A stretch of DNA of 7,574 nucleotides from Minisyncoccota bacterium. GTDB lineage: Bacteria > Patescibacteriota > Minisyncoccia > UBA6257 > JAKLIH01. The DNA is taken from contig JAQVPP010000025.1 in NCBI GenBank assembly GCA_028702045.1, positions 1 through 7,574 of the forward strand. Direction: 5' to 3'. Positions 1 through 7,041 of this stretch are shown one piece after another. Numbering within the stretch: the first letter of the stretch is position 1; each line of letters opens with the position of its first letter. The notes below the pieces were generated by a model. It searched no databases, was not told the origin of the DNA, and worked only from the letters and a program-made list of their open reading frames with translations. The position numbers and the translations under genes are program-made.

Positions 1-376
1 CACCTTTTTCACTTGCATTTCTTTTTTCTTCCTCAAGCTCATCTTTAGTACAAAAACAATAATATGCTTTTTTAGTTTGAATCAACTCAAGTAAATATTG
101 ATGATACAACTCTTTTCTTTCTGTTTGTCTATATGGACCATATTCTCCATCTTTTGAAATACCCTCATCTCAATCAAGACCAAGCCACTTAAGACCATTT
201 AGAATATCGTCCTCATACTCTTTAGTTGATCTTTCCAAATCAGTATCCTCACTCCTTAATACAAAAACCCCATCTTCTTTTTTAGAAAATAAATAATTAA
301 ATAATGCAGTACGCGCAGTACCGATATGTAAAAGTCCTGTTGGACTAGGTGCTATCCTTACTCTAATATTTTTCAT
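1..376 (-). CDS. gltX: Glutamyl-tRNA synthetase, N-terminal part (cut by window edge)
   Basis: This class I aminoacyl-tRNA synthetase charges tRNA with glutamate in the cytoplasm. The visible 125 codons are the start of the Rossmann catalytic domain. They show R-I-A-P-S-P-T-G at residues 7-14, the HIGH signature as H-I-G-T, then A-R-T-A-L-F-N, and V-L-R-S-E-D-T-D-L-E-R-S, where most relatives have R-I-E-D-T-D. The KMSKS loop and the anticodon-binding domain lie beyond base 1. Codon 69 (170-172) is TGA, directly after L-G-L-D and before D-E-G. Relatives have W there (L-G-L-D-W-D-E-G), so it is read as Trp; the frame continues with G-P-Y-R-Q-T-E-R, a family motif, which proves the gene goes on. 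It starts at ATG 376 with the context ATTAATTATG and no Shine-Dalgarno. It lies 14 bases after the acetyltransferase gene and is probably co-transcribed. Discriminating versus non-discriminating type cannot be judged. Confidence 0.95.
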
Positions 377-390
377 AATTAATTTTTAAA

Positions 391-888
391 TTACAACTTC
401 TTTATTTCCATAATAACCAACTCTGGGCTATTAGGATTTTTATACTTTCTTTTACAAACTTTTTTAAACCCTGCTTTTTCATATGATTTTATGGCCCGTA
501 TATTTTCTGGTCTAACTTTTAAAAAACCTTTATCTACGCCATAGTTTTTAAATGCTTTTACTAATATTTTTGTATGTACCAAACTCCCATATCCTTTACC
601 AATATATGTTTTATTTCCAATAACAATATTATACTCTGCTTTATTATTTTTTATCTCGAGTCCTGCATGGCCAATAACAATCCCTTTTTCATTTTCTATA
701 ATAAAGTTTTTTGAATTTTGATTTTGCAAAATATTTACAAACCACTCATATAGTTTTTTATCAGAATAATCACTAAAGTCTCCGCTTGTTAAAGATATTA
801 AAAAATCATCTCTTCATCATTTTTTAAAATACACCCAATCATTTTTAATAACTTTTCTTAATTTAATTTTTTTATCATTACAATTCAT
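391..888 (-). CDS. GNAT-family N-acetyltransferase
   Basis: A 165-residue acetyl-CoA-dependent acetyltransferase of the GNAT fold; its substrate is unknown. The N-terminal strand and helix are K-I-K-L-R-K-V followed by F-K-K-W-W-R-D-D-F, the usual 'I-x-L-R ... W' opening of the RimJ/RimI/SpeG-like group. Motif A, the acetyl-CoA pyrophosphate loop, is G-K-G-Y-G at residues 97-101, followed by a helix. Motif B is N-x-R-A-I-x-S-Y-E-K-A-G-F at about 130-141. Residues 24 and 25 are two consecutive TGA codons (814-819). Family members have W in this helix, so both are read as Trp; under the standard code only the part from base 729 would be called. Start ATG 888 was chosen because it is the only start giving the complete fold; no Shine-Dalgarno is seen. 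It follows the unknown gene by 35 bases and precedes gltX. A self-protection or small-molecule (amino acid, polyamine) role is possible but not shown. Confidence 0.9.
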
Positions 889-923
889 TACACTATATAT
901 TAATATTTTTAAACAACAAATAA

Positions 924-1541
924 TTAATCTTTAAAAATTATATTAACTATATCTTCCATAAACTTTTCTTTATTTGCCATAAACTTCTGTATCTCTTCAC
1001 TAGATAGATTATATTTTTCTTTTTTCAATTCTTCTAAAAAGATATTAGATCGTATACCCATCAATGCATTCATTAAAACAAGCTTGTCCCCCATTATATC
1101 TAAATCATTTTTTCTATGTTCTTCTCTTAATTTTAGCAAAACTACCTTAAAAGAATAAAGGAAATTTATTCACAAACCAAATCCAATTTGATTAGCATAT
1201 TGCTTAAAAAATCTGGCAAATAAATTTAAGTTATGATCTAAAAAAACAGCCTTTTCCATATCACTTACACCTTCTGTTTCATCTAAAATATAGTAATCAT
1301 TAATTACTTTAGTAATATCACTAAAAATTTTCAAATCCTTTCTCCCATTTATTTTTGTATCAGGAATATCAATAAACTTTCTTTTATTTATTATTTGAAT
1401 AAATTCTTTAAAAAAATCTTTTACAAAACCTTTTGTTTCAAAATTAAAATCTTTTTTATTTTCTTGAATAATATCTACCACCTTCTTGTCTCCATCCTTT
1501 CTCTCTATATCTTTTTCTGTTTTTTCATTTAAGTCTATCAT
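924..1541 (-). CDS. Conserved-position hypothetical protein, 205 aa
   Basis: I do not recognise this protein. It is highly charged. The first 30 residues or so are Lys/Asp/Glu-rich and probably disordered. The rest looks largely helical, with F-V-K-D-F-F-K-E-F-I in the middle, a more hydrophobic stretch (F-A-R-F-F-K-Q-Y-A-N-Q-I-G-F-G-L-W-I-N-F-L-Y, about residues 107-128) and a Lys/Glu-rich C-terminal helix. No signal peptide or convincing membrane helix is visible. Codon 124 (1170-1172) is TGA, read as Trp. Under the standard code the gene would split in two, and the second half lacks an ATG start near its beginning, which supports one gene. Start ATG 1541 lies two bases after the murG stop (TAA-TC-ATG), so translation is probably coupled to murG. 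Its position after ftsW-murG suggests, by context only, a link to cell envelope or division. Confidence 0.8.
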
Positions 1542-1543
1542 GA

Positions 1544-2731
1544 TTAATTCTTTAACCTATTTATTAAAAACTTAACAATATCTTTAGCTATCAAAGAGTC
1601 TCCATCAAACAAAGAAAAATTCTCTGTACCTTTAGCCATTTTACGATACAAATCTACATCACTCAAAACAGAATTAATAGTACTAACCAAAGTACTACTT
1701 TTTACATTATCTTGCTCAAGCACTATAGCACTAGTAGCCTGGGAATAGTTCAATGCATTCTTCATCTGGTGATCAGAACTAGAATTTGGTAATGGTATTA
1801 ATATACTAGGTTTCTTATTATATGCTATCTCAAATAGATTACCAGCTCCACTACGAGCCACCACTAAATCACATGCAGAATAAACAACTGATATACTAGT
1901 TTCATCATTATCGCCAAAAGATCCCTGAAAAACTAATCTCTTCTGCATATCTTCTTCCCTAACTATACCATCAAAAATTAAATCTACTTGTTGTTTAAAA
2001 AATGCATAATTATTATCCCCAGTTTGGACAATTAGGCTATTTTTCTCTAAAATACTGTGTAATCCATTTAAGACCAAGTCATTTAGGGATAATGCCCCCT
2101 GGGACCCCCCTAAAACAAGCACACAAGGCATATTTTCCTCAAATCCGAGTATTTTCTTGGACTCAATATTATCTAGGCTCCTAGCCCCTTTTATGGCCTT
2201 TCTAATAGGATTTCCTACTAGTTTTACCTTGTTTTCAGGTAAATAATGCTCTGTTTCTTTAAAAGAAATAAATGTCTTAACAGAATTCTTTACAAACATA
2301 GTATTTACCTTTCCAGGCACAATATCAGACTCATGTAAAAAATAATTAATCTTAAATAATCTAGAGATAAACAGTCCAGGCAAAGAAGCAAAGCAACCCT
2401 TAGCAAAAACAACATCTGGCATATATCCTAAGATAAAAATAAAAGAATCAATAAATGCCCTAGCTAACTTAAACACATCAAACATCTTTTTTACTCCTTT
2501 TGAGTTTAGTCTAGTTGACTGTATTTTTTTAATTAAAATATCTGTATTTTCAAAATACTTAATTGTATAATCATCATTACCCAAATATGCTATTTCTAAA
2601 ACATATCCCTTTTCTTTAAAAGAACTGACATATTCTAGTAATCTCTCATATACAGCAATTACAGGAAATACATGACCACCTGATCCCCCAGAAATTAACA
2701 ATATTCTAATTTTCTTATCTTTTGAAAACAT
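1544..2731 (-). CDS. murG: UDP-GlcNAc:undecaprenyl-PP-MurNAc-pentapeptide GlcNAc transferase
   Basis: MurG adds GlcNAc to lipid I to make lipid II on the inner face of the membrane, the last cytoplasmic step of peptidoglycan synthesis. The protein has 395 residues, somewhat longer than the usual 355-365, and a GT-B fold. Near the N-terminus is the glycine-rich loop G-G-S-G-G-H-V-F-P (15-23), which contacts the lipid diphosphate. H-E-S-D-I-V-P-G-K-V-N (132-142) corresponds to the family H-E-x-N-x-x-P-G. Then come V-G-N-P-I-R (171-176), G-G-S-Q-G-A (207-212), and the UDP-GlcNAc site A-R-S-G-A-G-N-L-F-E (291-300), followed by P-x-x-x-x-D-H-Q-M-K-N-A (314-325). There is no Trp codon of either kind, so this gene is intact under any code. 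Start ATG 2731 lies two bases after the ftsW stop, in the context TAATTATG, without Shine-Dalgarno. MurG supplies the lipid II that the FtsW encoded just upstream polymerises. Confidence 0.97.
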   Translation of the reverse strand: MFSKDKKIRILLISGGSGGHVFPVIAVYERLLEYVSSFKEKGYVLEIAYLGNDDYTIKYFENTDILIKKIQSTRLNSKGVKKMFDVFKLARAFIDSFIFILGYMPDVVFAKGCFASLPGLFISRLFKINYFLHESDIVPGKVNTMFVKNSVKTFISFKETEHYLPENKVKLVGNPIRKAIKGARSLDNIESKKILGFEENMPCVLVLGGSQGALSLNDLVLNGLHSILEKNSLIVQTGDNNYAFFKQQVDLIFDGIVREEDMQKRLVFQGSFGDNDETSISVVYSACDLVVARSGAGNLFEIAYNKKPSILIPLPNSSSDHQMKNALNYSQATSAIVLEQDNVKSSTLVSTINSVLSDVDLYRKMAKGTENFSLFDGDSLIAKDIVKFLINRLKN

Positions 2732-2733
2732 AA

Positions 2734-3837
2734 TTAATGATTAGTATATATATTTTGTAACAAACCGACCCCAATTAGACAAGCAACTATTGATGATGCT
2801 CCATAACTGATAAATGGCAAAGGTATTCCTGTGGTAGGAATTAATCCACATACAGAAAATATATGACAAAAAGCTTGTATAGTTATTGCACTCGTAATAC
2901 CTATTGCTAAATATGCCCCATATGTATCATAGGCTCGCTTAGCTATACCTATACCATATCAGAAAAATAGTAAATATAGAAATGAAATGGTAATCGCTCC
3001 AACAAAACCTAATTCTTCTCCAATAATAGCAAAAATAGAATCAGTATAACTTTCAGCTAAATAATAATATTTTTGTGAAGATTTGTTATACCCCACACCA
3101 AACATACCTCCAGAACCAAGTGTAATTTCTGATTGTTTTAATTGATCTGCCTCAACTAATTTCTCTGTATCAGGATTAAAGAAAGCTTGTATTCTCCTTC
3201 CTCTATAACTATCTTTAGTAAAAATGAAAAGTCCAGAAACCAACAGTACACCCAAAAGTATAACTATCAGAGTATGAGACAAAGGAGTATTTGCACAAAA
3301 ATACATAATAAAACAAGATATACATAAAATAAATAAAATACTTGTAGATGGCTGTAAAAAAACAGGAATAGCTACAAGTAATATAATAATCAAATATGGT
3401 ATTAGTGTTTTCTGAATACTCTTAATATCACTTTTACTTTTTGCAGCTAAAAACGAAGCTAAAAACATAACCAAAGATATTTTCAAAAACTCAGATGGTT
3501 GCAGTGTAAAGAATGGTAAATTAATTCATCTATTAGCTGTAGCTCCAACCAAACTTAACTGTGGAATAAAACACAAAACAAGTAAAATAAAATTCAAAAT
3601 CAAAAAAAACAAAGAGAATTTCCTTAATCTTAAATAACTTAATCTTTTAAATTTAGTCAAAATAAAAAACAAACCTAACCCAGCTAGTATCCCAAAAAAT
3701 TGTTTTTTCAAAAAAAACCAAGGACTGCCAAACTTCTCGAGTCCTATTACCGACGACGCTGAAAATAGGAAAAACATTCCTGCAATTAAAAGCAAGAAAG
3801 TTAATCATACTATAGGATGTCAATTATTTTTGCTCAT
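2734..3837 (-). CDS. ftsW: SEDS peptidoglycan glycosyltransferase FtsW
   Basis: A 367-residue polytopic membrane protein of the SEDS family, which polymerises lipid II into glycan strands, at the septum in the case of FtsW, together with a class B PBP. It begins M-S-K-N-N-W-H-P-I-V-W, followed by the first membrane helix with F-S-A-S-S-V. Then come N-R-W-I-N-L at 102-107, Q-P-S-E-F-L-K (113-119), the extracellular loop with G-S-G-G-M-F-G-V-G-Y, the Y-T-D-x-I-F-A-I-I-G-E-E-L-G block carrying the catalytic-type Asp 266, and the C-terminal L-I-P-T-T-G-I-P-L-P-F-I-S-Y-G. Codons 6, 11, 104 and 293 (3820, 3805, 3526 and 2959) are TGA. Codon 104 falls on the W of the family R-R-W motif, so all are read as Trp; under the standard code the gene falls into fragments. 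The usual (Q/E)-P-D-x-G-T motif is degenerate here (Q-P-S-T-S, 161-165). Start ATG 3837 lies four bases after the parB stop. RodA is the alternative name; the murG neighbour favours FtsW. Confidence 0.92.
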
Positions 3838-3841
3838 ATCG

Positions 3842-5645
3842 CTACATTAAATTTTGAACACTTTTATCTAAATCTTTTTTTGATTGTGATGTTATTTTGT
3901 TTACTATTCCATTTAACTCATCAGATGAATCAAAATGAATCAATATCTCCCCACTATCTCCTTTTCTTTTTATAGAGACTTTTGTACCAAACTTAGTCTC
4001 TAACATTTCTCTTAATTCTAGATCCTCTTGATTAAACCCTCGCATAGTTCTCTTAGGAGCCAAATTATTACTTGTCCCAGAAATAAACTGCTTAGCTATT
4101 AAGTGTGATTCTCTACTACTTAATTGCTTTGTTAATATCTCATTTAACAAAGTTCTCTGTTTTTCCATATTAGGCAAAAGCAATAAAGATCGTGCATGAC
4201 TCTCTGTAATCTTCCCATCTCCTAGAGCCTTCTGTGCTTCATAAGGTAGTTGTAGTAATCTCAAAGTATTAGCAATACTTGCTCTACTCTTACCAACTCT
4301 TGATCCTACCATCTCTTGTGTATATCCAAACTCTTCAATTAATCTAGCATATGATTTAGCCTTAGCTATAGAGCTCAAATCTTCTCTTTGCACATTTTCA
4401 ATTAAAGCCAATTCAAGAACAATAGCATCATTCTTAATATCTTTAAAAATAACTGGAACCTTCTTTAGACCTGCTCTTTTAGATGCCCTCAACCTTCTCT
4501 CTCCTGCAATTAATTGATACTCTATTTCATTATCTTTATTAATTCTCCTAACTATAAGTGGCTCAAGTACTCCGTACTCACGAATAGAACTAGCTAATTC
4601 ATCTATTGCCTCTTCATTAAACTCCTTTCTTGGCTGAAAAGGATTTACTTGTATTTTCTCAACTTCTAATTGAATAATTTCTGCATTATTCTCTAACTTA
4701 TGTACTTCTCTATCTTTTAGATATTCATTTTCCTTAGCTAAATAATCAGCTTGTACTTCTGACCTATCTTCATTTTTTTTCTCTTCAACAATATTCTCTT
4801 CTTTAGCCTCATTATCTTCATCAATTGGTTCTTTTTCAGGTACAGCTTCTTTTTCAAAATCAATATTGGAAAAATCTTTTTCTATATTTTCCTCAACTTC
4901 TTTATTTTCAACAAAATCTTCTTTTTTCTCTACTACCTCTTCTTGTATTTTTTCTTCCTTTTCTACAGTAGGCTCATCTTTTACTTGATCAACATTATGA
5001 ACAATATTTTCTTTTAGTAAATTAAAATCTCTAGCCCCATTATCTACAGGCTCAGTATTTTGAGAAAAAGTATTTTTTTCTTGTATATTAGTTTTAAACG
5101 AATCAGTATTTTTAACAACATGATTCTCTTTATCAAAAGAGCCTACATGTTCTTTTTTTTTCTGGAAACTGAACTACAAAAGGATTTTCAGAAACATTAA
5201 CATTTACTTCTTTTTCATTTTTCTCTTCTTCTGTTTTAACTGGTATATTTCTTTTTACATTATTCAAAAAACCTAATTCCTTATCAAAACTACTTTCAGT
5301 ATAGTTTGGATCTTGCACAACATTATTTCCTGTATTTTGTACAGGAGTCTGTGGAGTATATACAGGCCTACTAGGTTGTTGTACATTTGCTTGATTATTA
5401 TAATTATTAACTACTGGTCTCTGTGCTGATTGTTGATTTACATTATTATGAGAAACTTGTTGATAAGGATAATTACCAGGTTGTCTTTGTACATTCTGAT
5501 TATTCATCTGTTGAGTTTGCATATTCTGCAAATGAGAAACCTGCTGTGGAAAATACGGACTCTGATAATTATTAGAATTATTAGCCCCTTGATTTTGAGG
5601 ACCTTTGTTTTTTGTAAAAAAAGAAGAAAAGTTAATATTTGCCAT
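3842..5645 (-). CDS. parB: ParB/Spo0J chromosome partitioning protein with long N-terminal extension, frame interrupted in A9 tract
   Basis: ParB binds parS near the origin, spreads as a CTP-dependent clamp and works with ParA in chromosome segregation. From about residue 320 the protein is a standard ParB: V-N-P-F-Q-P-R-K, E-E-A-I-D-E-L-A-S-S-I, I-A-G-E-R-R-L-R-A (CTP-binding GERR box, 381-384), I-E-N-V-Q-R (415-420), a helix-turn-helix at about 442-464 and a C-terminal dimerisation part. Residues 1 to about 164 are rich in Q, N, P and Y, with Q-Q-V-S-H twice; residues 165-320 are Glu/Lys/Asp/Asn-rich. Both are probably disordered. The two parts lie in different frames and meet in nine A (T run 5153-5161); eight A would join them into a 600-residue protein. 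Unshifted reading ends at TAA 5130 after about 171 residues. The ParB frame has no ATG, GTG or TTG between the A run and the TTG at 4492, which is inside the GERR box, so expression must come from the 5645 start. The usual N-terminal G-L-G-x-G-L motif is absent. Confidence 0.85.
5153..5161 (-). other. parB: A9 homopolymer (coding strand) where parB changes frame
   Basis: Nine consecutive A follow C-C-A-G in parB. The upstream frame reads P-E-K-K and then leaves into R-T-C-R-L-F-(W)-stop; the ParB frame resumes at G-A-A-C-A-T (E-H-V-G-S-F). Removing one A, or adding two, restores a continuous frame. Long A runs are known sites of RNA polymerase slippage in AT-rich bacteria such as Buchnera and Blochmannia, of replication slippage, and of sequencing or assembly error. 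The sequence alone cannot separate these. Confidence 0.85.
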
Positions 5646-5668
5646 ATTTATTTATTAATATTAATATG

Positions 5669-5753
5669 TGCCGAAAGAGGGACTCGAACCCTCACAAGAT
5701 TAAATCTTAACAGATTTTGAGTCTGTCGCGTCTACCAGTTCCGCCACTTCGGC
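5669..5753 (-). tRNA. tRNA-Leu (anticodon CAA)
   Basis: An 85-base class II tRNA. The acceptor stem GCCGAAG (5753-5747) pairs with TTTCGGC ending at 5670 (last pair G-U), and the discriminator is A at 5669. The D arm is GCGGAACTGGTAGACGC. The anticodon stem ACAGA/TCTGT encloses the loop CTCAAAA, so the anticodon is CAA, reading UUG. The long variable arm has the stem AAGAT/ATCTT, typical of leucine, and the T arm is GAGGG-TTCGAGT-CCCTC. The 3' CCA is not encoded and must be added after transcription. It is the first gene behind the promoter at 5771-5799 and lies 23 bases before the parB start, so the tRNA is probably cut from the parB leader. Confidence 0.96.
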
Positions 5754-5770
5754 AATACATATTTGATATT

Positions 5771-5799
5771 ATTATACCAAATATTACCACTTGATGCAA
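5771..5799 (-). promoter_or_regulatory. Extended -10 promoter for tRNA-Leu and the parB run
   Basis: On the minus strand a perfect TATAAT (5776-5771) is preceded by TGG, giving the extended -10 form TGnTATAAT. Exactly 17 bases further upstream is TTGCAT (5799-5794), a weak -35 that keeps the TTG. Transcription would start near 5764, about ten bases before the tRNA. The rest of the 5754-5880 gap is plain AT-rich sequence in which I see nothing else. Confidence 0.75.
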
Positions 5800-5880
5800 T
5801 AAAATATACAGACTCAAAATAATAATATCTATATATTAAAGTTTAAAATATTTTTTATTCATTTGCAAATTAATATATCT

Positions 5881-5913
5881 AAAAAGAGCAGAGAAACTTA
5901 TTTCCCTGCCCTT
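5881..5913 (-). terminator. Intrinsic terminator of the zinc-motif gene
   Basis: On the minus strand AAGGGCAGGGAAA pairs with TTTCTCTGCTCTT over 13 positions, two of them G-U, around a four-base loop TAAG, and the stem runs into TTTTT. The loop contains the TAA that ends the gene at 5898 if UGA is read as Trp, so the upstream half of the hairpin is coding. It separates this unit from the tRNA-parB unit. Confidence 0.88.
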
Positions 5914-6569
5914 AATATATTTCATTTTATTTCTCCTATTAATCTTGTCTTACTTAACAAAATTACTCGTTCAGTATTTTGACAAGATTGTACATATGTT
6001 AAAAATCCATAATCCTTTACTTCTTCTTGCGCAAAAGCGCAAGTTGTTTCTTTAAAATAACGGGGATAAAAATCAACTTTATCCTCAAGATTAAACAACT
6101 TATGTTTATTAAACATAGCTATATGCTTAATATTAGAAAAACCATTTAAAAAAATAAGGATTATTTCTTTTAACGACTTTTTAGGGAAATCAACTTCCCC
6201 ATTTATCAGAATCAAATTTGTACTTTCTGTACTATTTGCTATTTCGCAAAAAGATACAAAAAGAGATCCAGTATTTATCTCTGGAGTAAACGATTCTTCG
6301 TTATACAACAACTTCCCTCCTTTTTCAAAAGTATTTGCAATTAATAACTTAACTTGAGGATCTTGAACACTCTCTAAAACAACATCTTTATCTTTATTAT
6401 CAATAAGGAAAAAATTAAATGCAAAATAATGAAAATATGCATTTAATAATTTATTAAAACAATTAGGACATTCTAAAAAATGTTCTTTATGTTTTAATAT
6501 TTCCTCGTAATTTAAAGCTAAAAAAACATCATGTAAATAATCTTCAGAAAGTATTTCACAAATATCCAT
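5898..6569 (-). CDS. Protein with anti-sigma-type zinc motif (H-x3-C-x2-C), function unknown
   Basis: A 223-residue protein. Near the N-terminus it has H30-x3-C34-x2-C37 between two helices (Y-E-E-I-L-K-H-K before, F-N-K-L-L-N-A-Y after). This is the layout of the zinc-binding anti-sigma (ZAS, zf-HC2) module, in which the zinc site clamps a sigma factor. The rest is not recognised: a mixed hydrophobic domain with no clear membrane helix, so unlike many anti-sigma factors it appears soluble. Codon 216 (5922-5924) is TGA; read as Trp, the protein runs eight more codons to TAA 5898. If UGA ended it, the length would be 215. Start ATG 6569 is fixed by AAGGAGG ending six bases before it, the only strong Shine-Dalgarno in the window. 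The membrane protein gene lies 71 bases upstream and a terminator at the end. No sigma factor gene is next to it, so the anti-sigma role is only a suggestion from the motif. Confidence 0.8.
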
Positions 6570-6570
6570 A

Positions 6571-6586
6571 TTGACCTCCTTGTCAA
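6571..6586 (-). promoter_or_regulatory. Shine-Dalgarno held in the loop of a small inverted repeat
   Basis: TTGAC (6586-6582) and GTCAA (6575-6571) form a perfect five-base inverted repeat around AAGGAG, the core of the ribosome binding site of the gene starting at 6569. The motif is displayed in a six-base loop, and the last G of AAGGAGG is in the stem. No other gene start in the window has a comparable Shine-Dalgarno, so this gene is likely translated by a different or more strongly controlled route. Confidence 0.6.
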
Positions 6587-6610
6587 AGTAAATGTTAAAA
6601 AACTACCAAT

Positions 6611-6639
6611 AAAATACCACTAAAATTTAAAAAAATCAA
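6611..6639 (-). promoter_or_regulatory. Possible extended -10 promoter for the zinc-motif gene
   Basis: TTGATT (6639-6634), a 17-base spacer and TATTTT (6616-6611) preceded by TGG resemble the tRNA promoter in spacing and in the TGn element. Transcription would start about 35 bases before ATG 6569. In such AT-rich sequence this could be chance; the gene may also be read from the membrane-protein promoter. Confidence 0.4.
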
Positions 6640-6640
6640 A

Positions 6641-7030
6641 TTATTTACACCTAGTATTAAAAATATATCCTGCGCTCTTAGCTTCCTCTTCAGTACTAAA
6701 TGTTAATAAATTTTTAGCACTTAAATTTTTAGCTAGAGAACAATTACTTGGATAATAATACTTCCCCCTACTACTTGCCACATAATAAATATTTTCCACA
6801 ACCATATTCTCTTCTTTTTCTACACTATCTGTTTTCAAGATATCAGATATCTTAACAATATCCCCATATACAAAGATATTATCTTTTTGAATTAAATGCT
6901 TGCCTAAACAAAAACCAAATAAAAATCAAAATCCAGCAAAAACAAGTAAAAATAAACTAAAATACAGAGTGTTCTTATTTTTCTTTACAAATTGCTTAAA
7001 ATTTGATATAATTTTAATCATATTATACAT
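6641..7030 (-). CDS. Single-pass membrane protein with Ada-like extracytoplasmic module
   Basis: A 129-residue protein. Residues 1-20 are Lys-rich; 21-43 form one membrane helix (L-Y-F-S-L-F-L-L-V-F-A-G-F-W-F-L-F-G), and the Lys before it predict N-in, C-out. After a linker, residues 82-128 read Y-Y-V-A-S-S-R-G-K-Y-Y-Y-P ... C97 ... N-L-L-T-F-S-T-E-E-E-A-K-S-A-G-Y ... C128. This 'hVaSxxGxxYY..C..A....xNhhxFxTxEEAxxAGY' pattern resembles the metal-binding module of Ada and of many CPR exported proteins, but only two Cys remain, so zinc binding is doubtful and a disulfide is possible. Codon 35 (6926-6928), inside the membrane helix, is TGA read as Trp. Under the standard code only the C-terminal part would be called from a TTG. 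Start ATG 7030 was taken; ATG 7021 is in the same frame and equally possible. Its role is unknown. Confidence 0.82.
6984..7012 (+). promoter_or_regulatory. rpmA: Extended -10 promoter for rpmA
   Basis: TTTACA (6984-6989, five of six bases of the -35 consensus), exactly 17 bases, then a perfect TATAAT (7007-7012) preceded by TGA (extended -10). Transcription would begin near 7019, 39 bases before the rpmA ATG. The promoter lies within the start of the divergent membrane-protein gene, because the two ATGs are only 27 bases apart. Confidence 0.72.
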
Positions 7031-7041
7031 ATTAAATAAAA

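Noticed and set aside
2002..2184. Open frame of 60 codons on the plus strand
   Set aside because: It is antisense to conserved murG sequence, matches nothing and has no start signal.
3842..4492. A short parB starting at TTG 4492
   Set aside because: That TTG is the Leu inside the conserved GERRLRA box; conserved ParB sequence continues upstream for more than 60 residues.
5430..5720. Open frame of 96 codons on the plus strand
   Set aside because: It is antisense to the Q/N-rich part of parB and to the tRNA; its Ile/Leu-rich composition is a by-product.
6581..6586. TTGACA as a -35 element before the zinc-motif gene
   Set aside because: A -10 at the right distance would fall inside the coding region; the bases are better explained as part of the inverted repeat around the Shine-Dalgarno.
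170..6928. Widespread pseudogenes from many premature TGA stops
   Set aside because: Reading continues in the same frame with conserved motifs after every TGA, and only TGA, never TAA or TAG, interrupts the genes.
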